From Acanthosepion esculentum (taxonomy: Eukaryota; Mollusca; Cephalopoda; Sepiida; Sepiidae): 64,000 nucleotides of DNA. This document shows positions 32,710-44,460 of the stretch, piece by piece. Below the pieces are notes generated by a model. That model was given only the letters and a program-made list of their open reading frames with translations. It ran no database searches and was not told the DNA's origin. The DNA is taken from contig OZ038511.1 in NCBI GenBank assembly GCA_964036315.1, positions 1,774,626 to 1,838,625 of the forward strand, given 5' to 3'. Both the position numbers and the translations under genes were made by a program. Within the stretch, counting starts at the first letter, position 1, and every line of letters starts with the position of its first letter.

Positions 32710-34030
32710 TTAAATTTTCATTTTGTGATAAGAATGAGCATATTATGTTCTGGATATTCAAAGGAAATATTTAACATTTATTACTGTCTAATTACTATTT
32801 TTGTTTTTATCTTTGTACATTTATGGCAATAAATACTCGTCTTAAAAGTTTATCAAGTTTTATCATGAAACATAATGCATTTGAAAGGATTTTCAAATAT
32901 ACATGGCTACAAGGTTTAAATACTCCCACTAGATTCATTATTTAAATGTCAGTTCATACATGCAATATCCTGTAGAAAATTTCTGTGAAAAGTGATAAAA
33001 ATTGAAGTCTATAATTAAAGAACTTGTCATTTTGATGAATTCAATTGTTTTTAAAAATCAGATAATTAACATTCTAAACATTAAAATAATTGCTTTTTTC
33101 AGTGATCTAGTTCTTAATTGAATGTTTTAGGACACACAGGCATGCTATAAATTATTTGTTTGTACAAATTTTATCATAAAATGTTTCAATCCAGTTTAAG
33201 GCTGATATGTTTTAACATGAGTTTAAAATAATTTAAATTTTTTTTATAGTTTACTTATCCCTCTCCCTCCCAAAATATTGCTAATTTTATCATGGTTCAA
33301 ATCACAGTATTTTACTTCTTCATTTATGCTCCCTTTTTATATGCTTTTATTTCTAAGTCATCAGCTCACAGTTATTTCTGTACACTCTTCAAGTAGGCGA
33401 TTTTATTTAACAACTGGTCCAAATAGCATAGAAACCATTTTCAAATTTTTTTTTTTTCATATAAACTCTTTTCAGTTCTTAATTTCATATAGGTAATATA
33501 TCAATAGATAATTTCTATGTACTGTGGCAATGTGATGAAAATTTTTAGCAAAATCAGGTTTTTTATTTTAAAAGTATATACTGATTTTCAAAAGAAAATC
33601 GGGTGGTTACTTGAGTCATTTTGAAGCATCTTTGAGAAAACTAATAAAAGACAAAATACTCATAATAAAAGTAGCAAAACCTTTACAGTTTCTCAGAAAT
33701 TACTAAAAACTCAAGCTTTTAAATTCCTACTTTCTAATTTTTTTAATATGGCATTACTATTGAAATGTTTGAAGGAAGAACATTTTCTTCTTGAAAATCA
33801 GGTAACTGAATTATGAATTAACAAGATTCAGTTTGAACTGGCCACAAGGCAAATTCTTTCATCTGACTGCAAATAAAAAATGGTGACCTACTGCCAAACC
33901 AAAGATTAAAATTTAAAATCAAATACTAGAATTATGTATCTTTAGAAATATTTCTAAATCAAATTTCATTCAATCTGATTTTTAGATAAATAAAATACAT
34001 TATTGATTTCTTTTGTGCATGATGCATTTT
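32710..34030. other. Intron DNA, nothing recognised
   Basis: AT-rich sequence. The ORF at 33278-33496 is Phe/Ser-rich and unsupported. Confidence 0.6.
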
Positions 34031-34099
34031 GTTATCATTAATGAGTTAAATTTATTTCACATGAGGTTTGAAAAGATGGTAATAGACAGCAAGCACTTC

Positions 34100-35615
34100 T
34101 TTTTTTAATTGAATTTACCCCGAGGAAGGCAGTAAAGCTAAGATACAAGGGGTTACTAGGTGTGGAAGAATTAGAAAACAGAAAAATTACTAAGGAACTA
34201 GAAGAGTAACCAAGAGGACAGTAGATAACGATTGACATTGCATTTAAATTTTTGCAGATCAAAGTTGGCTGGAAAGCATGTAGTCAGAGGAGAGTTCCAC
34301 AAACACAAAGTGTGAGAGAAGAAACTGTTAGCATAGAACTTAGTTACATCTAGCCAGCTCAACTGCAAATTGAGGAGACCTTTTTGCCACTCTAGTACTG
34401 CTCTTAAATTCATAAAGTTGAGGTACCATAGTGAAGAGTTCATCTGAACAATTATCATGGAAGTTATAGAAAAGGAACAGGAAGCTACTTTACAGCAGTG
34501 GGAAAGTGACTGAAGTCAAGATGCCAGGTCAGGACGAATGATATTGCTTATTCTTTGGATTTTATCAAGAATCTCTAAATACATATCAGGAGAACCAGAC
34601 CATATATGACAGCAATATTTTAAGCATGAGCGAATGGTAGATTTATAGATATTTAAGATGGATTTTGGAGAGAAAAATTGTCTAGAATGATATGCTGAAC
34701 CAACTTTCTTAGCAGCTGATCTAGCAATGGATTCAATATAGTCTTTCCCCCTCACATCAACTGAGAATGTTAGCCTGATAAGGCACGAGTCAATCTCCTG
34801 GAGGTTACTATCAGCCATGCTGATGGAAGACAGAAAGGGGTCTCTCAGATAACTGATACAGAGCAGTTTTGCTTTGGAGGCATTTGTTAAAATTAACAAC
34901 CCATTCTTTTAAGTACAGACATCTGCCAGCAATTTGACCATGTCAAATTTACAAGATTTACTATCAAGACACCTAGTAAATGGATTTGTCATCAGCATAG
35001 ATACCAAGTTCAGAATTGATGCCATGGGATGTTAAGGAAAATTAAAAGCAAATTAGGACCAAGAATAGTGTTCAGGGGACACCTGCATTAGTACAAAAGG
35101 ATCTAGAATACTCATTGTTCAGTATAACTTTCATTTCATGATTTCATAAGAAAGACTGGATCAGTTCAAAAATTTGTCTGGAAACACTGTAACTTTTCAA
35201 CTTGTGAAGAAGACCTGAATGCCAAACCCAGCTGAAAGCTTTCAAGATATCCAAAGCAACAGACCAAGCTTCACTATTCTTATCTAAAGTCTAATAGACT
35301 CTTTCTGCAATGATCATCAATAAATCAGGAGCATCTTAAAGAAAATCATTGAGTAAATCCCAACCAGCATGCTGGGAACTGAAAGAGGTCTTATGAACAG
35401 GAGATTCCTGTCTAATAGATAATTGGAATGAAATATCAATAGATAGTACAGAGTGATCTGAGTTGCCAAGAGGACAGTGCTGCAAAGCTCAGCAAGAACT
35501 ATGAAAGGTGGTAAGAAATAAATAAAGTAAAGATGCATATTGCTCAGATTTATTAGGGAAATGAGTAGGGAAATCCACAATTTGGGTAAAGGACAGGTTT
35601 TTAAATTTTACTTTA
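34100..35615 (-). pseudogene. Family A LINE with endonuclease tail, RT and 3' end
   Basis: This is the longest family A copy. On the minus strand 35600-35330 reads as the C-terminus of an APE-type endonuclease (PLGNSDHSVLSIDISFQL, with S-D-H intact). At about 35310 it jumps directly to ...IIAERVY-like and LKAFSWVWHSGLLHKLKSYS, so the linker and N-terminal RT part present in the 51-kb copy are deleted. 34899-34516 reads DSCLIRLTFSVDVRGKDYIE and YKSTIRSCLKYCCHIWSGSP, the thumb and connection region. 34458-34200 reads SSLWYLNFMNLRAVLEWQKG and LWNSP, the C-terminal domain. The 3' tail is at about 34105-34170. Frames change several times. Confidence 0.8.
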
Positions 35616-35619
35616 GTAT

Positions 35620-35845
35620 GTTATATAGATTGCTGTCATTAATTTAAGTTCATCATTCACAACTTCTATCTTATATACAAATAATATTTTTAAATATAGA
35701 TGAATATGTATCTTAAAGAGATAAACTAATTCTTTTCATTTAAAGTTTTTAAATGAAGTATAATTATTATTATCCACTCATTTACTCATACTAATATAAT
35801 CATCTTGGTTGTTGTTATCAACATTTTTGGGTTGTTGCACCCCTT
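35620..35845. other. Intron DNA, nothing recognised
   Basis: Short AT-rich spacer between the LINE copy and the inverted repeat at 35.85 kb. Confidence 0.6.
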
Positions 35846-35847
35846 GT

Positions 35848-36022
35848 TCTTCTTTGGGCATCTGTTGGTAATTTTTCAAGAATTTTGAGCTGAATTCCTT
35901 AATCCATGGGGTCTACATGGGTTTCTAAAGTTCCATGTAATTTACCCGTATGGATTGAATAAAAAGTTCAGCTCAAAATTCCCAGAAAATTAATAACTAC
36001 AGCAGACATCTAAAGATGGTTT
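35848..36022. repeat. Imperfect fold-back repeat, about 75-80 bp arms
   Basis: The left arm holds GGGCATCTGTTGGTAATTTT and AATTTTGAGCTGAATTCC, then AATCCATGGGGT. The right arm is their reverse complement in order (GGATTGAAT, GTTCAGCTCAAAATTCCCAG, AAAATTAATAACTACAGCAG, ACATCTAAAGA). The apex is near 35925. The size and structure suit a MITE or fold-back element; no flanking target duplication was secured. Confidence 0.6.
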
Positions 36023-36429
36023 GTGAGTATATAATTTTGCAATATTTAGATACTAATCTGAGTAAATCAGTGTATAATAAAATGAAGAAATAATTTTATT
36101 GGTGAAAAAAGTACAAATAAGTTTTATCTTTCTTTTATATTAACCTGGAGTTATTGTCTTCTTTTTTTAAATTTTATTATTTCCTTTGATTTCTATTGTA
36201 TACACATTTCTTTCCAGGTTCCAACCAGAGACCTAAGGTCAGAAATGGTTTCATGACATTTTCTACTGATCATTTTTTTAAAAAAGAACAAAACAAAAAA
36301 CAAAGAATACAAACATTTTACATAATTCCTAATGTGTGAACTTTACTTGTGAATACAATTTTTTGTATTTATTTAAGCCATGGGCTACCAGGGATCCCTT
36401 CAATTAGTCTATTGATTTCCAATCAATCT

Positions 36430-38580
36430 GAGGGCTTCAACTAAAACTGAAATTATTGATGTCCTCATGTGCCACATTTTTGAGATTTCAACTTCAAGAT
36501 CCTTGTATTTGATAGTTTTTTTTTTAATATCTTCAAAGATACATTACAATCTTCAGGGATGGCCATGTCAATAAGAAAGCATTTTCTGTTTTTTTTGTGG
36601 TCTTTGATCACGATATCTGGGTGATTAGCTTTGATTGTTCTCTCTGAGTGCATTGTAAAGTCTCATAAAATTGTTACATGCCCTATCTCCGTAAGCTGGT
36701 CTAGGTGATGTTCATATCAGTTTCTTGCAGTTTCCCTCCCATAAAAGTTACATATTTTCCAGTGCAAATATTGGCCTACTCTATCATGGTGAGTTTTATA
36801 TTCAGTAGGTACTTACACTGCAACCTGATACAAGATGGTCAGTTATTTCTGGATATTTTCACAGAATCTGCATCTTGGGTTAACATAATTTTTCAGTATA
36901 TGTGCTTGGTAATTTCTAGTTAGCAAGTATTGGTCCTGTGCAGCAAAAATAAAATCTTTGGTTTCAGCTTTTAACTCTGAACTATGTAACCACTAATAGG
37001 TATGGGGTTTTTGTACATAAGCTTGTTTGGTATGGACAGAATATTGACCATGAAGAGGTTTATCTTGCCATCATTTTTGAATTTGATACATTGCATTTGT
37101 TTTCTTCTTTAGGTTCTTTGCCACTGCAGTAGGTGTAATATGGTTTATTTGCACTTTTTTACCTACATGAAATTCCCTTTTGAATTTGTTGGCTTCTTTT
37201 ATTACTGAATAAAGTTTCTTATTTCTTTCATGTTTTTTGACACAGATCATCATCCAGTCTTCTGTAGTATCCGGGTATTGTTGAAGACTGATTGTTATAG
37301 TTTTGTAAGACAGTTCTGGTTGAACTAATCACCTGTCTCCTTCAGATCTGGACACATTCAGATGATCAACATCAGCCTTAGGATGATGCATGTGGTTGAA
37401 AGTAAGAAGCTTTCTCGTTTTGACATCCATTTGCTAATATCAGCTATGGTCCAGTTAAGGATGTTGAAACTGTATTGCACTACAGGGACAGCCAAAATGT
37501 TTATGGCTGATATTCTGTTTTTTTTTTTTAAATTCAACTCAGTGTTTAATACCAGAAGCACATGCTTGTAGTATTCTTTTCTGTCTCCTTTATTTGGGTA
37601 TGTATTCTATCTCCTTTGCTGACTCATAAGTATTTATTGGCTTCTTCTTGTCCTAGTTTTTTTAATCTTTGTGACAAAATCTAGATCTATTGAGTGTGTT
37701 TCAGTAATTCTTTCTTTTTTAAATGTTAGTTTTGCTCATTTATCTAACCTGAATTCAATACCAATATCATCACTGAAACATTTTACAGTATCAAGGAGAC
37801 CATTGTTGTCTGTGACAAAGAGTTTGATATCCATGTAGAATAACAAATTAAACACTTTCTTTTTTAACTTTGTATCCATAGTTATTACTGTTTAATTCAT
37901 GTGAAAGGGGGATTAAGGAAAGACAGAACAGAAGGATTGACAGGAAGACTCCTCATCAGATATTCAAACAATTGGATGTAGCAGTACCTTTGGTGTGATT
38001 TAGGTATAATGTTGTTTTCCAGAGTTCCATGCTATATTTAAGGACATTTTCTATCACCAAGGAGATTTTGTACATTTCCAAAGCCTTAAGGATCCAAGTG
38101 TGGCACACTATCAAAGGCTTTATGGTAATCTATCCATAATTTTTACCATTTTCCTGCCGTTTACCAAGATTATTTTATTTATTAGTAGTTGATCATTGCA
38201 AACATATGAACCTCTGCAACATCCCTTCTGCTCTAGGGAAGAATATTGTTTTCATTGAAAAAAGAGTAGGTACAGTTTGTCAGGACAGATGTGATCAATT
38301 TATATGTGGTGGACAGACATGTTATTGGCCTATAATCTTTTGGATCCTCTGTTTACCTGTTTTTGATAGGAAATGTGTAATATTTCAGTGATCCATTCAA
38401 GAATTTCATTGGGCTTATTAATTAGCATTGATAAATTTTGTATGGATTGATGACAGATGATAGAGTCAAAAGTTGGGTAACTTGTCATTTCCATTTTGTG
38501 AATTTTGTTCAAGTTTGCCTAATATTATTCTTGTTTATATTTTTCCATTCTTGTACAGGTTTATTCTTCATCCTTTCTTT
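36430..38580 (-). pseudogene. LINE RT and C-terminal endonuclease-like domain, 3' half
   Basis: The minus strand, from 38560 down, keeps the order of a known group of non-LTR elements. First comes ILEWITEILHI with a broken R-P-I-T-C-L-like stretch, then LEQKGCRGSYVCNDQLLINK. Next is GVFLSILLFCLSLIPLSHEL (a version of the F-Q-G-D-x-L-S-P-L motif), then NLLFYMDIKLFVTDNN, where the active site M-D-D has become M-D-I. It continues with EYYKHVLLVLNTELN, then AINILAVPVVQYSFNILNW and MMICVKKHERNKKLYSVIKE. The C-terminal block 36653-36440 has NHPDIVIKDHKKNRKCFLID, a P-D...x12-14...D pattern as in R2-type restriction-like endonucleases; that functional reading is inference. Many shifts. Confidence 0.75.
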
Positions 38581-38674
38581 TGTGGAGTAAATAGTACTCC
38601 CCCAGTGACTATATGAACTAATCCATAACTATAAGAGCTCCAGGTCAGAGGTAGGAAGAAGAAGCCATTTGGAG
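38581..38674 (+). repeat. 5' LTR remnant of the nested Gypsy element
   Basis: TGTGGAGTAAATAGTACTCC then GTGACTATATGAACTAATCC, matching the start of the LTR at 40439. It has an inserted stretch before GCCATTTGGAG and loses similarity after that, so the right half of the LTR has been deleted or replaced. Confidence 0.75.
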
Positions 38675-39129
38675 CAATAGCAACAGAAGTTGTTGGATAC
38701 AATTCTGAAGACAACAAAAAATTTTTCAACACCTCTTACACCAGACACTGTCCAAAACATCATATCAGAATTTGTATACAATTCTGATGAGTACTAACTT
38801 TTCTTGTCTATTTTTACACATATGAACAAATATTCAGTCAGGAATGTGGTATCTGAGAAGATGAGAGAAAAACAAAATTGTTGTTGAGGAAAATAGCTTT
38901 GATAGATTATGAAAAATACTTCAACTACATATTACTGAAGAAAAAGGTGAAATTGGGTTTGAAGACACAGTACACATTCTGACAAAAATCTTTAGTGACA
39001 AGAGCTCTCTGTTTAATGCTAATTAGAGGTACATGAATCTAACAACCATCTAAAAAAATTAGGATATTTTTAGATTTTTAGATTTATAAATTAGATATTA
39101 GATTATCAAGATTAATATCTAAAAATGCA

Positions 39130-40420
39130 GAACCATTTGAGGACATGATCATTGCAGCATTAAAAAGCAAAATGGAAATAAAAAACATTTTGTGCAATGT
39201 AGTATGAGAGTTAACAGTTACCCTGGAAGAAATAAAAGAAAAAAATGAAAAATGATGTCTTTATTGCAAAAATAAAAAAAGCAATTGAAAGAAAGTAACA
39301 AAGAACAAAATCCAAACTTAAATGCTTACTCACTATGCAACAGTGTATTAATGTTTAGGCAAAGATTTGTAATACCTACTGAGTTACAGAAGCGAATATT
39401 GAAGGATTTTCATAGTGGGCCTCTTGGTATTTCAAAAATGAAATACCTGATGAGAAGTTTCATTAGACCAAAATAAACCAAGATATTGAAAAAATAGTGA
39501 AAGCTTCCAACAATAATACCTATCACAAAGATAGAACCTTGGCCAAAGACAGATATACCATTGTCAAGACTGCATATAGATTTTGCAGGTCCTATGAATG
39601 GATCACATTATCTTGTGGTAGTTCATAGTTTTCACTAAGTGCTCGGAAATTTATAAGTGCAAAAATCCAACATCTTCAGTGACATTGAATTTCTTGCATG
39701 AATTGTTTGTGAAATGTGAGATATGGCATACTAGATACCATAGTCTCTGTTAATGGAACACAATTCACACATAAAGAATTCAAAGACTTTTGTAAGCTGT
39801 TCTCCATTAAATATATTACAACGCCACCATATAACCCAAGGTCAAACATACAAGTAGAATGGTGTGTAAGAACATTCAAAAGAGTGTTGAAGGAAGCAAG
39901 TCTTGAAAGATTAAATGAGAAAGCACTTCAAAATTTTCTGAGAGTTTACCTAACCCCAATACTCCAGCAGGCATGTTGCCAGTGGAATTAATGTTTGCTA
40001 GACAAGTAAAATTGGTGTTCGGCAAGTTATTACCAAGTCAAAAAACATGAATGGATAACAAAAACAACACCAAAAGTTCCAAGGATGGCAAAGAAATGTG
40101 CAAAGATGGCATAATATCAGCAAGAATCGGGAAGTTGATTTACAAGGGAAAAGATATGAACATTAAAGGCACCATAATTAACTGAAAAAATGGTTCATCA
40201 ATGAAAGACCTGAAACATTGAAAGAAGTGATAAAAATTCTATATGATATTTTCAATGTACAAGCCCCACAAGAAGTTGTGGAACCTACAAGGACAAGTTC
40301 CAGAAAAAGAAAGTGTACATGAAATCAAAATGCTACAAAGTCAAGTACATCAGCAAACTTTCTAGAAGGAGGAGGGGGACCTACTAATACTAACAAAAAG
40401 TAAAATATCCATAAAACTAT
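39130..40420 (+). pseudogene. Gypsy integrase, broken
   Basis: 39285-39476 reads QKRILKDFHSGPLGISKMKY, the H-x-G-x-x-G-x-x-[KR] zinc-binding N-terminal part. About 39565-39650 reads HIDFAGPMNGSHYLVVVHSF, with the first catalytic Asp kept (H-I-D-F-A-G-P) but the D of V-V-D-S-F changed to His. 39716-39991 reads VSVNGTQFTHKEFKDFCKLF, where the catalytic D-N-G-T-Q-F is V-N-G-T-Q-F. It then reads KYITTPPYNPRSNIQVEWCV, in which the family's G-Q-V-E is I-Q-V-E with Glu retained. The tail carries a K-V-x-E-V-I-like remnant and VEPTRTSSRKRKCT, a basic C-terminus. The protein cannot function as integrase. Confidence 0.85.
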
Positions 40421-40438
40421 TAATCTCGAAAGTGGGGA

Positions 40439-40591
40439 TGTTATGGAGTAAATAGTACACCCCTGGTGACTATATGAACTAGTCCATAGCTATAAGAAGC
40501 CATTTGAAGTCAGTTTTCAGACTAATTAATATAAATATCATGGCAAGTAGCCAAAGCAATACTTATAAGTGCTATGAAGCATGTTATAACA
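40439..40591 (+). repeat. 3' LTR of the nested Gypsy element
   Basis: A 153-bp LTR beginning TGTTAT and ending ATAACA, a perfect 6-bp terminal inversion with canonical TG...CA. It is preceded by AAAGTGGGGA, a fitting polypurine tract. The first 60 bases match 38581 onward. Confidence 0.8.
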
Positions 40592-41700
40592 CTTTCTTGT
40601 TTCCATTTGATCCACTATGCTTCTGTTTAAGTATTTCTTTGATTGGTGGAATTTCATTTTCTGCTTGATCTTTTTCTATTTGGAAACATTTGAATTTGTT
40701 GAAATCTCATCAAGTAATGATAACTCATATCCGATTTCCTCAATTTCACCTTCCAAGTGGGCTCTTTTTGTCATGCTTGACATTAATATTTTTTGCAGCT
40801 GCCAAAGCTGTTGTATATATATGACATTATTTACTTCCTCAATGTTTTCTAATGGTCTGTCCATTAAAAATGTTTGCAATGCAATGTTGTGCTTTCATAT
40901 GTTTATTGAACTTTTTCATATGAATTATTGGAAGCCGGATTCTTTTTGACATTTGTGTGTGAGTTACTTTTCTGATTATTTGAATGATGTGGTTTTTGCT
41001 ACTGTGATTTCAAAGCTTGTTTTCATGGAATTTTGCTTTAATGTCGTTTGATTCATCTTCATCAGTGCAATCGTTTATGCCACAGCTAGATTCTTCTGTT
41101 TTATTTCCTGATTATCATTTTGTGTTCATTTATTTTATGTCATCCTTTGTCACATTATCTATTTCCACTCTTGTCTCATTTTTGTTTGAGTTATATCTGA
41201 TTGTACTTTGTCTTATATTTAGTTTTATCTATTCCTATATTTGAGAAGCTTTTATTTCGCATGGTCTCCCTCTGGACATTGGCAAGCATATTTGAGTCAA
41301 GATATGGTAGGAACTAAAAAAAGAGTCTATCTCTCCATATTTAGTATGTCTGATCTGTGATATTCTTTTGTGATTTGTTTATCCTCTTCACAATTCTATT
41401 TCTTTTGCTTTCTTTTTATTAATTGATTTGGCATTAAGTCACCAGGTTTAATATTTGAGTTAATCCGGTTTTGGTGATCAGGTGTATCATTGTTGGTGGA
41501 AGAGTTTGTTCCAGTGACAGATTTTTCAATTGGTTCCTTTCTGAGGGACACAGTCTTTGTTTATCCAGATGATGACCAATTCAATAGGTTTTGTTTGTAA
41601 ACATTGTGATTTGCATGTTTTGAGTTTTATCTTTAACTACCAAGGAGTAATTATGTTCAAGATGCCACCTCTGTTGACCAAAACTAAAGAGCAGTCCTGC
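40592..41700 (-). pseudogene. LINE N-terminal half, continuation of 36430-38580
   Basis: On the minus strand broken frames give NDCTDEDESNDIKAKFHENK, YESTTLHCKHF and K-E-P-x-W-K-V-K-L-like residues. ORF 40676-40879 reads QLWQLQKILMSSMTKRAHLE with IGYELSLLDEIS. This suits the charged N-terminal region upstream of the RT in the element found at 36.4-38.6 kb, and both parts have the same orientation. The exact 5' end is not visible; the stretch near 41.3-41.7 kb is uncertain. Confidence 0.5.
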
Positions 41701-41949
41701 CCATGAGGAGGAATTTTTGTTGTTCCTCTTGTCATCTTTATTGGTCTTAAATGCAAATCATTTTGCATCTGAAAAAACTAAACTAACTTTATCCAGAAAT
41801 AAAAGAGAAAAGAGTATTTCATTCCTTTATTATAATATACTCACCATTCACTTCTTGGAGTATATTATTCTAGTACTAGGTTGGACACCTCTTTTACTTT
41901 TTAGAATTGCTCCAATCCTTTTTTTGACATAAATTCAATGATGTTCTGG

Positions 41950-42850
41950 ATATACAGGCTCATGCTGTTATCAGTTCTTCTCAATTGGTTGGCTACACAT
42001 CCAGGATTTGAATCTCTCTTTCCACCATATCACAGAAGTACTTTATAGGATTGAGGTGACTTTAACACAGAAAACACATTGCTGTGTGCCAATAAACTAA
42101 TCTGATACTATTTCTTTTATTTATGACATGATGTATTGTCATACTGGAAGTGGCCAACAGAGGATGCATGCAATGTAGTCAGTCATAAATTGAGGCATTG
42201 GCAATTAAACACTCTTTTATTGGTACCAAGAGGTCCAATATATAGCAAGAACATATTCCCTATACCATTACACTACCACCATGAACCAGTGATTAAATCA
42301 GGATGAATCATGTTGTTTATGCCAAATTCTAACCCTAACATCCAAATGTCACAGCAGAAATGTCATCAGACCAGGCAATGTTTTTCTAATCTTCTCTTGT
42401 CCAAATTTTTCATACTTAACAAAACTGTAGCCTCAGTTTGTTGTTCTTATCTTACAGAAGTGGCACTCAGCAGTCTTCTGCTACTGTAAGCTAAGTTGAA
42501 AGAGTTGTTATTTGAGTTATTGTTACCTTTCTATCAGCTTGAACCAGTCTAGCTATTCTCCTCTGGCTTCTTTCATGTACAAGGAATTCCCATCACTGGA
42601 TATTTTTTCTTTTTTCTGACCATTTTCAGTAAATCCTAAAGATGATTGTGTGTGAAATTCCATGTGGCATTCATAGTCACTTAAATCACCTTTTTCCCAT
42701 GAAATGAAATTCAGCAGGTCAACATTACTATGTTTAAATGCCTATATCCATGAAATTGTTGCTGTGTCCATTGTCTGAATAGAAATTTGTATAAAAAGAG
42801 CATTTGTCCATGCATACTTAATGAAGTGGTTAGGTGGTATGTTCAGCCAT
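41950..42850 (-). pseudogene. Tc1-like DNA transposon relic
   Basis: The minus strand follows a Tc1-type transposase in order. About 42840-42790 is the 5' end region. About 42700-42650 has KGDLSDYE-like residues. 42620-42570 is a region matching R-x-x-x-E-x-x-x-K-x-K-I-S-S-x-x. 42330-42240 gives W-H-K-Q-H-D-S and VVV-WYREYVLAIYWTSWYQ. 42180-42120 gives a stretch matching the Y-x-x-x-x-D-x-x-F-Q-x-D-N region. 42050-41960 gives the P-x-x-x-x-x-x-x-L-W-D-x-V-E-x-x-I-x-x-M-x-x-x-P part as VIWWKERFKSWMCSQP. Stops are frequent and a block near 42450-42560 is lost. It resembles a Tc1-like lineage that is common in fish. Confidence 0.65.
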
Positions 42851-42859
42851 ATATTGTTT

Positions 42860-44053
42860 TAGCAGTTGAGGATAATTAAGCAAGAAAAAAATGGCAGACA
42901 ATGCTTAGTGTAAAATATATTCTTCTCACTTCATTTGATAGTTTCTCAAGCATAACAGACTCATTGATCATCTTATCAAATATGTAATGCATTTTAAGTG
43001 AACTTTTAAAAATTAATGATAACAGATTCATATTGTTAATTTCTGATAAAAAATGAAGCAACAAATAAACATTAAAACTAAAATCCATGATCACTTTAAA
43101 TTATCAACTTAAATAGATAATTTGAAATTCATACTTTTGTTGCTTTCCTTAAGAGAAGATAATCGATATGATAAAACTTTAAAATTTTGTCTACTACCAA
43201 ACTGATTTCAGATTTAAAAATTCAGTTGAAATGTAAAACCTTGTAGGATGGGTTATTAGTATTCAGTTTCATTGTTTTTTTTTTACCTCTTTCAAATAAT
43301 ATTCGTGATAAATATGATGATTTGGCATCTTGATTATTTTAGTATTATCTTTACAGGACTGCAACAGACATACAGTTTTTCTTTACTAGATTTATAAACT
43401 ATTAGATATGTTGTAGCATGGAAATAATTATTTAATACTCTAATTTTTTGTCTATTTAAATTAGAATCAATTTATATTTAGTTCCACTTGTATATTTTCT
43501 TGCAATTTCACTGTTTCTTTTTTTTTTTATTACTTAGATTATTTTTCTTTGTAATCATCATTCTAATTTTATTTGTTTGTTTTAATGTTAAGATGAAAAT
43601 GCTTTGGGCAGGGTCATATTGCAAAGAGGATGCTAAATTTGTTGTCTTAATGTATCGTATCAAATTTTGAAAAGATTAATCAATGAGATAATTAAGGGAA
43701 TAGCTTTAACAGTCTTAATAAAATGATGCTGTGTTGTTGATACTGAAAAACAAATATTTAATCTGCTTTTTGAGAGAGAGTAAAAAAAAAAGGGTGATTT
43801 GAAGTTCAATCCCTCATCAGTTCTCTTATTAAACAATCACTGGGAAGAGAGAAAACTGATTATTATAAACTATGATGCTTTAAAACTCAGCATCTCACTC
43901 AATATTTTGTTACTTGACTCTCCATACAAAAAAATGTCAGTGTCTGGAATTTTCTATTTTGCAGTGATATTTTTTCTTTTTCATTATTTTTAAAAAGCAC
44001 AAAATCTACAAACTCATGTCTTCATCTTTTCCCAATTTACATTTGTTTTTCAG
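42860..44053. other. Intron DNA, nothing recognised
   Basis: AT-rich sequence that ends in the pyrimidine-rich acceptor of exon e. ORFs at 42876-43094 (-) and 43488-43993 (+) lack support. Confidence 0.6.
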
Positions 44054-44152
44054 GCCAATGAGATGATCCATAATATTAGAAATGCTTTTAATGAATTGCT
44101 CAGAGAAGTGGAATGGATGGATCAAAAGACATTGATTGTTGCTGAAGAAAAG
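44054..44152 (+). CDS. M13 metallopeptidase, internal exon e
   Basis: A TTTTTCAG acceptor precedes 33 codons in phase 0, followed by the donor GTATCT. The peptide ANEMIHNIRNAFNELLREVE ends in a W-M-D-x-x-T-x-x-x-A-x-x-K motif (WMDQKTLIVAEEK). The W-M-D/x-x-x-T-[RK] signature is diagnostic of M13 enzymes and lies upstream of the I-G-Y-P motif found in the next exon. The sequence is open and the substitutions are conservative, which points to a functional gene. Confidence 0.95.
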
Positions 44153-44460
44153 GTATCTTATTTATAATGTGATAAAATGAAAGAAAAACTATGAATGAAC
44201 AATTCACTTTATACTGTGTCAGACTTTATTATGCACCTTAAAAAATATATTGCACTTACACAAGTTATCCATATTTTTTAATAGGGATACATATTACAGT
44301 CTTAAACTCAAAAGTATATACTGAAAATTCTACTAAAATTCATATTAATGTTATAGTGAAAGACAATGACTTTCATAATAACATGTAACAATTCACAAGA
44401 TGAATTACAATAGTCTTATGAACAGAAACACTTGACTGCTATTTAAGAAGAATATGACTA

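Larger units (their letters stand above)
38581..40591 (+). mobile_element. Ty3/Gypsy retrotransposon with internal deletion, nested in a LINE
   Basis: The element is bordered by LTRs (38581-about 38674 and 40439-40591). Inside, 38700-39030 (+) gives decayed gag pieces (SEFVYNSDE, then TYEQIFSQECGI and LLLRK). From about 39130 it passes abruptly to the end of RNase H/spacer and integrase. Protease, RT and most of RNase H are missing. Both halves of the same minus-strand LINE abut it, showing that it inserted into the LINE. Sequence next to the LTRs is CTTTCTTT on the left and CTTTCTTG on the right. This could include the target duplication, though it is low-complexity. Confidence 0.75.
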
